This document shows, piece by piece, positions 25,761-33,710 of a DNA stretch of 64,000 bases. The stretch spans positions 1 through 64,000 of the forward strand of contig NZ_CABVII010000013.1 of NCBI RefSeq assembly GCF_902497995.1, given 5' to 3'. The notes beneath the pieces are model-generated. The model was not told the origin of the DNA. It did not search any database and saw only the letters and a program-made list of their open reading frames with translations. This stretch comes from Pseudomonas fluorescens. Its GTDB lineage: Bacteria > Pseudomonadota > Gammaproteobacteria > Pseudomonadales > Pseudomonadaceae. Positions within the stretch are counted from its first letter, which is position 1. Every line of letters starts with the position of its first letter. Made by a program: the position numbers and the translations under genes.

Positions 25761-26338
25761 ATGAAGCACCTATTCGCGGTCGTCCTGGCTGCCCTCTCGC
25801 TTTCCATTTCGCCCCTCGCCAGTACAGCGCCCACCGACGACGCCAACGCCATCCGCCCCTTCCACGTCGCCATTGCCGACAAGGACCTCACCGACCTGCG
25901 CACCCCCCGCAGATGATTGGCTACGGCGCGACGGACTCGCCGGCCTTCCTCGCGGCACTCATGCTCGTGCATCCAGGTTTTGCCAAATGGACGTACGGCG
26001 CCGACCCTCGGCAGTCGCCAACCAGGGATCAAGTGCTGGATGACATTACGTTGTATTGGCTGACGAACAGCGCCGCTTCGGCAGCACGGCTCTACTGGGA
26101 GAACATGGGACGCAGTCCGCTTTCTTCGGCTGCTCAGAAAACCACCGAGATCGCGCTGCCGGTGGCCGTCACGGTATTTCCGAATGACGTCTACTACCCC
26201 CCGGAAAGTTGGGCCAAGCGCGCCTATGGCCACCTGATCTACTTTAACCAGGCGAAAAAAGGTGGCCATTTCGCGGCCTGGGAACAGCCGCAGCTGTTTA
26301 CCGAGGAACTGCGCACGGCGTTCCGATCGTTGCGCTGA
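25761..26338 (+). pseudogene. Epoxide hydrolase with large internal deletion and frameshift
   Basis: The ATG at 25761 (site GAGGAAGTGAAG) opens a secreted epoxide-hydrolase N terminus: signal peptide MKHLFAVVLAALSLS, then IRPFHVAIADKDLTDLRT, where the frame soon ends. From about 25913 another frame gives the C terminus of the same family: MIGYGATDSPAFLAALMLVH, LYWLTNSAASAARLYWENMG and the catalytic histidine region KKGGHFAAWEQPQLFTEELR. The central part, with nucleophile and most of the alpha/beta fold (some 270 residues), is missing. So a deletion fused the two ends out of frame. Confidence 0.85.
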
Positions 26339-26592
26339 AGCGCAAAAATCCTTTCGGTGCAGTGAGCCAAGGGGTTCGCTGGATCGGACGGCTCAGGCCG
26401 ACGGATGAAAGTCTGCGCATTGGCGTGGTAGCGCCCCTGAAACGATGAAACCAGCACCATCATGCCCATCGTGGCGGCGTCCAGTTCGATCAGTAGTGCG
26501 TGGAAAAGCAACCTGTTGCAGTTGTGCGCTTGAGATCACCCTTGCGAGTCATCATGATCGGGGCTAATTACCACTAGCCCTGGAGGCATCGC

Positions 26593-28083
26593 ATGCGCCC
26601 TTTGTGTCGGACCAACCCTGCGTCGAGCTCGAGATCGTTTCCAGCGCGCTTGCACAACTGGTTCGCGCTCTGTCTGCGGTGGGGTCTGTGCATGGGTATC
26701 GTCATGCCCGGCATTACGGCTGCAGAGTCTCGGCCCGAGGATATGGTGTATCTGCGTTCGATCGATCCGGACATCGAGCAGGACATCCGTTATGCCAGCG
26801 CCCACAACTTCACCGGGCACTCGCTCGACGGTTACGCCGCGGCGCAGTGCCTGTTGACGCAGGACGCGGCCCTGGCCCTCGCCCGGGTACAAAAAGCACT
26901 GCGTGCCCAGGGCTATGGTTTGAAGGTATTCGACTGCTATCGACCCAGCCGTGCGGTTGCCGACATGGGGCGCTTCGCCACAGAGCCGGGTGACCCGCGC
27001 AAGGCCGAATTCTATCCGCGCGTGGACAAGCAGGACTTCTGGCGCCTGGGTTATGTGGCCCGCGTGTCCAATCACTCCCGAGGCTCGACCGTGGACCTGA
27101 CCTTGACCGGCCCACAGGCACTGCCCGCCGAAACCTGGTCGCCCGCGGCCGCGCAAGTGGACTGTACGGCGCCCTATGGCCAGCGCTGGCGCGACGGCGC
27201 ACTCGATATGGGCACAGGTTACGACTGCTTCGATGAGCGCGCGCATACCGACACGCCGTTGATCAACGCCGATGCCCGGAAAAATCGCCAGCTACTCAGC
27301 CGGGCCATGGAAAAGGAAGGATTTTCCGGGTACGACAAGGAATGGTGGCACTTCACCTACAGTGGCGCGGGTCCGCGCAAGGACGTCATGGATTTCCCCA
27401 TCACGCCGCTGGAGGCAAGCAACGTGCTCGACTCCAGCCACCAGCTGATAGTGGTCACCAGCAAAAACTGGACTGACGTCCAGGGCACTGCCCAGCGCTA
27501 TGTTCGACAAGGGTCCACCTTTGAAAAATACGCGGATCCCTTTCCGGTGGTGCTCGGCAAGAACGGGCTGGCCTGGGGCAAGGGTGTTGCAGCGAACGTC
27601 GAGCAACGGGAAGGCCCGGTCAAACGCGAAGGCGATGGAAAAGCGCCTGCCGGGATTTTCAAGCTGGGAACAGCATTCGGCTACGACAATGCGGCCAACA
27701 CCAAACTGCCTTATCTGGCGTTGACCCCGACCACCGAATGCGTGGATGACAGTCAATCCAACCATTACAACGAGCTGGTCGACGGGGCGACAACAGCCAG
27801 GGACTGGAACAGTTCCGAACGCATGCGGCGTGACGATGACACGTATCGCCAAGGCATTTTCATCGAGCACAACTCGCCGGCGTCACCCGCCTTGGGCTCG
27901 TGCATCTTCTTCCATATCTGGCGAGGCCCCTCCTCGCCGACGCTTGGTTGCACCGCCATGGATCAAGCGAATATTTCCCTCTTGTTCGGTTGGTTGGATC
28001 CTCGCCAGTCGCCGCTGCTGGTTCAATTGCCCGAAGCGCAATACGAGCACTTTCGTGCAAGCTGGAATCTGCCCGAACGTTGA
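26593..28083 (+). CDS. Fusion of D-Ala-D-Ala dipeptidase (VanX/DdpX) and YkuD-like domain
   Basis: 496 residues. A cationic N terminus with a hydrophobic stretch (residues 22-45, ending ITAAES) exports it. Residues about 48-275 are a VanX/DdpX dipeptidase: zinc ligands H161 and D168 in SNHSRGSTVDL, and E250 and H253 in EWWHF. Residues about 282-490 resemble an L,D-transpeptidase (YkuD) domain, with H441 (FFHIWRG) and C453 (PTLGCTAM) at the spacing of the HxnSHGC motif, although serine-histidine is changed to threonine-leucine. It would cleave D-Ala-D-Ala and may handle peptidoglycan peptides in the periplasm. Site TGGAGG precedes the ATG. Confidence 0.82.
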   Translation: MRPLCRTNPASSSRSFPARLHNWFALCLRWGLCMGIVMPGITAAESRPEDMVYLRSIDPDIEQDIRYASAHNFTGHSLDGYAAAQCLLTQDAALALARVQKALRAQGYGLKVFDCYRPSRAVADMGRFATEPGDPRKAEFYPRVDKQDFWRLGYVARVSNHSRGSTVDLTLTGPQALPAETWSPAAAQVDCTAPYGQRWRDGALDMGTGYDCFDERAHTDTPLINADARKNRQLLSRAMEKEGFSGYDKEWWHFTYSGAGPRKDVMDFPITPLEASNVLDSSHQLIVVTSKNWTDVQGTAQRYVRQGSTFEKYADPFPVVLGKNGLAWGKGVAANVEQREGPVKREGDGKAPAGIFKLGTAFGYDNAANTKLPYLALTPTTECVDDSQSNHYNELVDGATTARDWNSSERMRRDDDTYRQGIFIEHNSPASPALGSCIFFHIWRGPSSPTLGCTAMDQANISLLFGWLDPRQSPLLVQLPEAQYEHFRASWNLPER

Positions 28084-28133
28084 TATCGCCGGTTCCCGCG
28101 GAAGGCATTCCGGCGAAACCGGTTGATACGTGC

Positions 28134-28188
28134 CTGTTACCTTGCCCGACTCAGAGCATATCCGGCTGTTACCTTGCCTGTAACGCCA
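28134..28188. promoter_or_regulatory. Direct repeats CTGTTACCTTGCC upstream of the unassigned gene
   Basis: The 13-mer CTGTTACCTTGCC occurs exactly at 28134-28146 and 28176-28188, 42 bases start to start, which is four helical turns. The second copy continues as TGTAAC, making a GTTAC..GTAAC inverted repeat. The position, some 190-250 bases before the gene at 28380, fits binding sites of an activator, possibly the regulator at 29158. Confidence 0.45.
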
Positions 28189-28379
28189 AGATACTTCGCC
28201 GCACTGCGCGTTGCGCCTAGAGTGAAGCCGTCAATGTGCCTACAGGGTTGTGACGACACCACCCGCCTCTGTGCAGTGGAGGCATGGAAGTCCTGAAACG
28301 GGTGCTGTCTGATCGCTTGTCGGATTCGATACCCTCTGCCCATTGATTGCCCAACACACAACCAAGGAAGAGGGAAACC

Positions 28380-29117
28380 ATGAGCAAGTCGAGCGCTATA
28401 AGCCTGCAACTGCAACTTCAAAATGACGTGCAAGAGGCCGTCAAGTCGCTTTTGGGCGCCACCAAGGCCCTGACCACGGCCGATTACGGCAAGGTGCTGA
28501 CGTCGACCCTGGCGGCTACCCAAAAGGTAGTCACGATCGAGATCGCCGACGCCGATCTGACCCTGCTCAAGAAGTCCGGGTACAAGCTGTGCTTTGCCAA
28601 GAAGGTCGGTACCGCCGACTACAACGTGGTCTGGCAGTCCTATGGCCAATACCTGAGCAACAACGAATTCAGCTGGACGCCCCAGTACCAGCTGTTCGGC
28701 TCCAACCTGTTCAAGGAAAACGTGCAGGTTAAAGTCTCGACCAATGTCGTCAACATCGGGCTGGGACAAACCTCGATACTCGCCGACTCCGGCCTGCTGG
28801 GTCCGGCAGTGACGGGGGGTCCTGCCGCCTCCTTCACCCTGGTCAACAACTACGCGCCCATTCATCCGGGGGTCAATCAACTGTCAACCGGCATCGATGG
28901 CAACCAGGTCAGCACACCGATCTACGTTGCCGTGAACCAGGTGGTCACCGGCAATACCGTTCTGACGCCCGTCGAAAGCATTCTCGTGTGGTTCGAACAG
29001 AACGTGCAGACCAGCACCATGTTCAGCACCTCGCGCTCCAAGTCGATCGAAATCGAGCTGACTTTCGCTAATGACGCCGCGCGCCTTTACGAAGGAGGTG
29101 AATGGAAAACGATATAA
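28380..29117 (+). CDS. Unassigned beta-rich protein
   Basis: 245 residues, no signal peptide and no membrane helix. The N terminus (about 1-45) is helical, the remainder rich in beta-forming and aromatic residues (YNVVWQSYGQYLSNNEFSWT, then QYQLFGSNLF) with many Thr, Asn and Val. I recognise no family. AAGGAAGAGGGAAACC precedes the ATG at 28380. It stands alone between two hairpins, convergent with a winged-helix regulator, and has direct repeats in its long upstream region, so it is likely to be tightly controlled. Composition recalls lectin or pore-forming folds, but that is impression only. Confidence 0.75.
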   Translation: MSKSSAISLQLQLQNDVQEAVKSLLGATKALTTADYGKVLTSTLAATQKVVTIEIADADLTLLKKSGYKLCFAKKVGTADYNVVWQSYGQYLSNNEFSWTPQYQLFGSNLFKENVQVKVSTNVVNIGLGQTSILADSGLLGPAVTGGPAASFTLVNNYAPIHPGVNQLSTGIDGNQVSTPIYVAVNQVVTGNTVLTPVESILVWFEQNVQTSTMFSTSRSKSIEIELTFANDAARLYEGGEWKTI

Positions 29118-29130
29118 CCCGACGCACCGG

Positions 29131-29153
29131 GGGCAACCTCAGGGTTGCCCTTT
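29131..29153. terminator. Rho-independent terminator
   Basis: GGGCAACC (29131-29138) and GGTTGCCC (29143-29150) form an 8-bp stem with a TCAG loop, followed by TTT. It sits between the convergent genes at 28380 and 29158 and can serve the plus-strand gene. Confidence 0.8.
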
Positions 29154-29157
29154 CCAC

Positions 29158-30099
29158 TCAGGAATCGTCACTGCCGCCCTGGGAGAAATAGCCGGTCAAC
29201 GACCGACAGATAGACTCCGCCAGGTCTTGCTGGGTGGCAATGCCGTAGGGTCGCTTGCGATCGAACTGCTCCGACCAGCGAATCCGGCCCTGCGCGACAT
29301 CGATCAGGCGCAGCGTCGCCCGGACCCGTGCCGGCTCCACCCGCACGCTGCCTTCCAGGGAATAATTGCCCCGCCCGCCGCGTACCAGCTCCGTTGCCTT
29401 GGTGGTGTTGCGCGGCACCCTCATCAACACATGATTGGCACCGCTGCGGGTTTGCTCGAACGACTCGAACAACCTGCAACCCAACTCTTCGCACAAGCCA
29501 CGGGTAAAGTCGTCGCCATCGAGGGTGATGCAGGTAAACGGCTGGATTTGCAGAACGGGATGGCGCATAGCGATCCCTTTAGGCCTGAGCCTTTGGCAAG
29601 CCAGTCGATAACAACCGGCCGGAATGCTTAACCGTATGGGGTCTTGCAGGCCAGTGGTGACGTAATGTTCGGCGAGCTTGCGCCGCAACCGTCCTACCTG
29701 AACCCGCACCACCGGATCGTCGCCTGTGCAGTAAACCATGGGGTCACGACGAAACACCGCGAGGCCGATGGCGTGTTCGGTGAGGGGAACGCCCGGGGAT
29801 TGCAGGTCATGTTCGACCAGGAAACTCAGCAGGCTGCCCAGCCGCCGCGACTTGGCGAACAACGGACTGGCCAGCAATTGCGCGAGCACCCGCTCCACCT
29901 CTTCCCGGGCCAGAGGCTGGGGAACGATGCCTGCACTCGGACCGCCAATGCGCTTGATCACCACTGCCTGCCTCCGTGCAGGTTGCCGCCAGTCACTCGC
30001 GATCTCGATGGCCATGAACGACTCGAGTGCCGACAGATCCCAGCGTAGCAGTTGCCAGCCGGTGGTGGAGAAATTGCGCTGGTCGGAGGGCCTGGCCAT
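29158..30099 (-). CDS. Winged-helix transcriptional regulator with TolB-like C-terminal part
   Basis: 313 residues as drawn; a second ATG at 30015 would give 285. The N-terminal half has the pattern LASPLFAKSRRLGSLLSFLV, then LTEHAIGLAVFRRD, then DDPVVRVQVGRLRRKLAEHY. This is the DNA-binding module seen in large regulators and cyclase-like proteins (RVEVGRLRRKL). The C-terminal half (VRGGRGNYSLEGSVRVEPAR, then RLIDVAQGRIRWSEQFDR) is the FlgO/TolB-N-like domain usually following such modules. It converges on the unassigned gene at 28380 and is its most likely regulator. Confidence 0.72.
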   Translation of the reverse strand: MARPSDQRNFSTTGWQLLRWDLSALESFMAIEIASDWRQPARRQAVVIKRIGGPSAGIVPQPLAREEVERVLAQLLASPLFAKSRRLGSLLSFLVEHDLQSPGVPLTEHAIGLAVFRRDPMVYCTGDDPVVRVQVGRLRRKLAEHYVTTGLQDPIRLSIPAGCYRLACQRLRPKGIAMRHPVLQIQPFTCITLDGDDFTRGLCEELGCRLFESFEQTRSGANHVLMRVPRNTTKATELVRGGRGNYSLEGSVRVEPARVRATLRLIDVAQGRIRWSEQFDRKRPYGIATQQDLAESICRSLTGYFSQGGSDDS

Positions 30100-30199
30100 A
30101 GCCGAAGGAAATGTCGGCGCGGATCTGTCCGACCACTCGTCTGGAACCCCGCGCCGGATCTATTGACAGTAATAGGCGTCTGCGCGATTATTATTACAG

Positions 30200-30222
30200 C
30201 GCATACGATACAAACGTATACG
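30200..30222. promoter_or_regulatory. Putative OhrR operator of ohr-1
   Basis: CGCATACGA at 30200-30208 followed by CGTATACG at 30215-30222, giving ATACG-N7-CGTAT. The 8-mer CGCATACG recurs before the second ohr gene and before ohrR. Confidence 0.6.
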
Positions 30223-30262
30223 ACACATACACACAGTTTTCCAAACCTTGAGGATCCACCCC

Positions 30263-30715
30263 ATGAGCAAGATCGAAAAAGTCCTGGCCACCGGCAAAAC
30301 CCACACCACCGTCAGCGCCGCTGGCATCACCTCGCGCGGCCATGACGGCAGCCTCGACATCACCCTGTCGACACCCGGCAACGCGAAACCGGCCCACGTG
30401 TTTGCAGCCACCCAGCCGCACCCGACCGCCGAGCAACTGTTCGCCGGCGCCTGGTCGGCCTGCTACACCGCCGCTGTCGGGCTGGTCGCCGGTGAGATGA
30501 ACGTGGTGCTGCCATCCGATCTGTCCGTCGACATCGAAGTCGATCTGGGCCAGACCGGTCCGGCCTACTTTCTTCAGGCTCGGTTGACCCTGCGCGTGCC
30601 GGGGTTGGCGCACGATGTCGCGACGACGCTGGCGCATACCGCCGACCAGATTTGCCCGTACTCGAAGGCGACGCGGGGTAATATTGACGTGGCCCTGAAC
30701 GTCCTCACGGCATGA
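30263..30715 (+). CDS. Organic hydroperoxide resistance protein (Ohr/OsmC), copy 1
   Basis: 150 residues of the Ohr group: active-site cysteines C67 (GAWSACYTAAV) and C131 (DQICPYSKATRGNIDV), with the organic-peroxide signature around both. It reduces fatty-acid and other organic hydroperoxides with lipoamide-type thiols. Start MSKIEKVLATGKTH at 30263, with GAGGA upstream. It is followed 109 bases later by a close paralogue, each with its own putative OhrR site, so they are separate transcription units born by tandem duplication. Confidence 0.92.
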   Translation: MSKIEKVLATGKTHTTVSAAGITSRGHDGSLDITLSTPGNAKPAHVFAATQPHPTAEQLFAGAWSACYTAAVGLVAGEMNVVLPSDLSVDIEVDLGQTGPAYFLQARLTLRVPGLAHDVATTLAHTADQICPYSKATRGNIDVALNVLTA

Positions 30716-30766
30716 CGCACCGCGCGGCGTTGATATCGATCGACAGCTTCGATACGCCATATATAT

Positions 30767-30789
30767 CGCATACGCTTAAAGCGCATGCG
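30767..30789. promoter_or_regulatory. Putative OhrR operator of ohr-2
   Basis: CGCATACGC-TTAAA-GCGCATGCG, an inverted repeat with 9-base arms and one mismatch, ending 35 bases before the ATG of the second ohr gene. Confidence 0.65.
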
Positions 30790-30824
30790 AACCATGAAAC
30801 CATTCAAACGATGAGGACTCATCC

Positions 30825-31265
30825 ATGAACAAAATCGAAAAAGTACTGGCGACCGGCAAAACCCACACCACGTTCAGCGACGCTGGCAACTCTGCCCATG
30901 GTCTCGACATCCAGCTCTCCTCGCCTGGTAACGCAAAACTGGCACACGAGTTCACCGCCATCGTGCCGCACCCGACCGCCGAGCAACTGTTCGCCGGCGC
31001 ATGGTCGGCCTGCTACACCGCCGCCGTCGAGCTGGCGGCGAAAAACATGAAGGTGACACTGCCGTCCAATCTGGCCGTCATCATCGAGGTCGATCTGGGC
31101 CAGACCGGTCCGGCCTACTTCCTCCAGGCGCGCTTGACCCTGCGCGTGCCGGGCCTGACGCAAGACGTCGCGATGGAGTTGGCGCATGCCGCCGACCAGA
31201 TCTGTCCGTACTCGAAGGCGACGCGAGGCAATATCGATGTGGTCATTAACGCGCTGACGGCGTGA
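30825..31265 (+). CDS. Organic hydroperoxide resistance protein (Ohr/OsmC), copy 2
   Basis: 146 residues with C63 (GAWSACYTAAV) and C127 (DQICPYSKATRGNIDV). Most of the chain is identical or very similar to copy 1, including long identical DNA around both cysteines. The main differences lie in residues 17-30 (shorter loop) and 65-85. The duplication may give different substrate range or expression. Confidence 0.92.
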   Translation: MNKIEKVLATGKTHTTFSDAGNSAHGLDIQLSSPGNAKLAHEFTAIVPHPTAEQLFAGAWSACYTAAVELAAKNMKVTLPSNLAVIIEVDLGQTGPAYFLQARLTLRVPGLTQDVAMELAHAADQICPYSKATRGNIDVVINALTA

Positions 31266-31337
31266 TCCATCCTGTGACCGGTTCGCCTTCGCCGACGAAC
31301 CGGTCGCAACCCCAAGTTGGTATCGTTCCGATAGAAT

Positions 31338-31346
31338 CGCATACGA
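31338..31346. promoter_or_regulatory. Putative OhrR operator of ohrR
   Basis: CGCATACGA, identical to the word before ohr copy 1, about 50 bases upstream of the ohrR start. Suggests autoregulation. Confidence 0.5.
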
Positions 31347-31397
31347 GGTATATTTCACCTTTTACCCGCCATCAGTCTTCGGCCAAAGAGGATGCAC

Positions 31398-31856
31398 ATG
31401 AAAACCACGGACAAGACGTCTCCCGCCAACCCGAAGCTCTCCGACTTCCTGTGTTTTGCGGTCTATTCCACCAACCTGGCGTTCGGCAAGGCCTACAAGC
31501 CGATTCTCGAGCAGCTTGGGCTGACCTACACGCAATACATCACCATCGTGGCGTTATGGGAGCAAGACGATCAGACCGTGGGCAGCCTCGGCGAAAAGCT
31601 GTTTCTGGAATCGAACACCCTGACGCCGATCCTGAAGAAGCTCGAAGCGATGGGCTATCTGCAGCGCCAGCGCGATCCCGAGGACGAGCGCCAGGTGCGG
31701 ATCAGCCTGACGAAGGAAGGTCGACAGCTGCGCGAAGGCCGCCCGGAACTGGGTCTCTCCGACGCCACCGGGCTGACGCCGGAGGCGTTCATGGAGATGC
31801 AGAAGGCGGTCGTGACGCTGCGCAACAATCTCATCAAATGGACCAAGGCCGGGTAA
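31398..31856 (+). CDS. ohrR: MarR-family peroxide-sensing repressor OhrR
   Basis: 152 residues. The peroxidatic cysteine is C19 in DFLCFAVYSTN, the hallmark of OhrR; the winged helix follows with SLGEKLFLESNTLTPILKKL and a DPEDERQVRISLT wing. Oxidation of the cysteine by organic hydroperoxide releases DNA and induces ohr. The ATG at 31398 is preferred over 31392 because the AGAGGA site overlaps the latter. It lies behind the two ohr genes in the same direction. Confidence 0.9.
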   Translation: MKTTDKTSPANPKLSDFLCFAVYSTNLAFGKAYKPILEQLGLTYTQYITIVALWEQDDQTVGSLGEKLFLESNTLTPILKKLEAMGYLQRQRDPEDERQVRISLTKEGRQLREGRPELGLSDATGLTPEAFMEMQKAVVTLRNNLIKWTKAG

Positions 31857-31864
31857 TGCCCCGC

Positions 31865-32809
31865 CTACCCCACCAGATCGATCAACTGCTCGCGCTGCGC
31901 CCCCGTCAGCATCGGGCCAAACCCGGCACCGGCGTTTTGCGTCATGTAGCGCGGGTTGCCCGTCCCGGGAATGACACAGGTCACCGCCGGATGCGCCAGC
32001 AGGAACTTGAGCGCCAGTTGCGGCCAACTGCTGACCTCCACTTGTGCGGCCCATCCCGGTAGCGGCTTGCCCTTCAAGCGTGCGATCAAGCCACCGCCGC
32101 CGAAGGGTCGATTGCAGATCACCGCCACGCCGCGCTCGCGGCACAGCGGCAGCAGGCGTTTCTCCACGCTGCGATCATCCAGGGCATAGTTGATCTGCAG
32201 GAAATCCAGCGGTTCGGCCTTGAGTACCGCTTCTACCTCGTCATAGGCCGACGCCGTGTAATGAGTGATGCCGATGTAGCGAATGCGCCCTTCCTCCTTC
32301 CATTTGCGCAAGGTCGGCAAGTGGGTTTTCCAGTCCAGCAGGTTGTGGATCTGCATCAAGTCGATACGGTCGGTCTGTAACAATTTGAAAGACTGTTCCA
32401 TCTGCGCGATGCCTTCTTCGCGGCCACGGGTCCAGACCTTGGTGGCCAGGAAGGCCGGTGAACGCGGCCGGTGGATCGACAGCAATTCACCGATGGTCTG
32501 TTCGGCGCGACCATACATCGGCGAGCTGTCGATCACGGTCCCGCCCTTCTGGAACAACGCACTGAGCACCGCTGGCAGATCCTTGTAGGCAGGGTCCGCC
32601 GGCGCGACATCGAAGCCGCGATAAGTGCCCAGCCCGACGACGGGCAACGGCTCGGTGCTGGAAGGGATGGCTCGGGTCAGCATATTCTTGCCTCCTGTAT
32701 CCTTCGACGGCGGGGACGCTGCAAAGGCCGGATCGAAGGTGTAAATCACCGAAGCACCGGCGGCCAGCGTGAGAATTTTTCGACGCGTATATCCATCAGT
32801 GTGGCTCAT
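31865..32809 (-). CDS. Aldo/keto reductase with Tat signal
   Basis: 314 residues. The N terminus TRRKILTLAAGASVIYTF is a twin-arginine signal followed by AFAASPP; the remainder is a (beta/alpha)8 aldo/keto reductase. The catalytic tetrad is visible as D and Y in IDSSPMYGRAEQTIGELL, K in FLATKVWTRG and H in MQIHNLLDW. Tat export implies folding with NADP(H) or another cofactor before transport. It converges on ohrR with 8 bases between, so there is hardly room for a terminator. Substrate unknown. Confidence 0.85.
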   Translation of the reverse strand: MSHTDGYTRRKILTLAAGASVIYTFDPAFAASPPSKDTGGKNMLTRAIPSSTEPLPVVGLGTYRGFDVAPADPAYKDLPAVLSALFQKGGTVIDSSPMYGRAEQTIGELLSIHRPRSPAFLATKVWTRGREEGIAQMEQSFKLLQTDRIDLMQIHNLLDWKTHLPTLRKWKEEGRIRYIGITHYTASAYDEVEAVLKAEPLDFLQINYALDDRSVEKRLLPLCRERGVAVICNRPFGGGGLIARLKGKPLPGWAAQVEVSSWPQLALKFLLAHPAVTCVIPGTGNPRYMTQNAGAGFGPMLTGAQREQLIDLVG

Positions 32810-32902
32810 GGAATGGCCCTTCCACAGTTTTTGCGTGCGCTATGGATCGACTACACTCTGAGCGCTATCAGGCGATAGCAGCCTTCAGGCCCAGAGCAGT
32901 CA

Positions 32903-33691
32903 ATGCCGCCCACTGACGTTAGCCGAATGTCGCGCACCCTGGTGTCTCTCGTCGTCATCGTCGCAGCGCTGTACCTGGTGCTCTGTGTGGCGTTGTTCGT
33001 GTTCCAGCGCGCGCTCATCTACTACCCGCAACCCCGCGCCATCGACACCTCGGCGTCGCTGCTCGCCCTGACGGTCGACGACGCGCAGGTGCTGGTCACC
33101 GTGCGCCCGCGCGACGGGGCCAAGGCGTTGATCTATTTCGGCGGCAATGCCGAGGACGTGTCCCGCAGCCTGCCCGGATTCGCCCGGGCTTTCCCCGATC
33201 ATGCGCTCTACCTGATGCACTACCGAGGCTACGGTGGCAGTTCCGGGTCACCCTCCGAAGAAGCGATCCAGCGCGATGCCGTGGCCCTCTTCGATCAGGT
33301 CTACGCCACGCATCCCCATATCGCCGTGGTCGGTCGCAGCCTGGGCTCGGGGGTCGCCGTGCGCCTTGCCAGCCAACGGCCGGCGGCTCGCCTGGTGCTG
33401 ATCACTCCTTACAACAGCCTTGCAGAACTCGGGGCCCGGCTGTACCCGATTTTTCCCGTGAGATGGATGCTCAAGGACACCTTTGACTCCTGGAAATACG
33501 CCGCTCGCATCACAGTGCCGACGTTGTTGTTGGCGGCCGAACATGATGAAGTGATTCCACGCTCCAGCACGGACCGGCTCTACACGCATTTCGCCAAAGG
33601 TGTGGCGTCGTTACGGGTCATACCGGGTGTCGGGCACAATTCGATTTCCGAAAGTCCCGACTATCTCAAACTGTTGGGGGATGGGTTGTAA
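32903..33691 (+). CDS. Membrane-anchored alpha/beta hydrolase (BEM46-like)
   Basis: 262 residues. Residues 12-35 are a hydrophobic anchor (LVSLVVIVAALYLVLCVALFVF); then a serine hydrolase fold with S in GRSLGSGVAVRLA, D in AEHDEVIPRSS and H in GVGHNSISES, and YRGYGGSSGSPSE as oxyanion region. These features match the BEM46/ABHD13 group of membrane hydrolases, whose substrates are mostly unknown. The start could also be the ATG at 32927 (MSRTLVSL). Neither has a strong ribosome site. Confidence 0.82.
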   Translation: MPPTDVSRMSRTLVSLVVIVAALYLVLCVALFVFQRALIYYPQPRAIDTSASLLALTVDDAQVLVTVRPRDGAKALIYFGGNAEDVSRSLPGFARAFPDHALYLMHYRGYGGSSGSPSEEAIQRDAVALFDQVYATHPHIAVVGRSLGSGVAVRLASQRPAARLVLITPYNSLAELGARLYPIFPVRWMLKDTFDSWKYAARITVPTLLLAAEHDEVIPRSSTDRLYTHFAKGVASLRVIPGVGHNSISESPDYLKLLGDGL

Positions 33692-33710
33692 GTGGCCCGG
33701 CGACACTGTG

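Noticed and set aside
26239..26511. Minus-strand open frame of 90 codons behind the epoxide hydrolase remnant
   Set aside because: No ribosome site, overlaps the remnant's coding end on the other strand and shows no motif. The remaining gap to 26592 holds nothing recognised.
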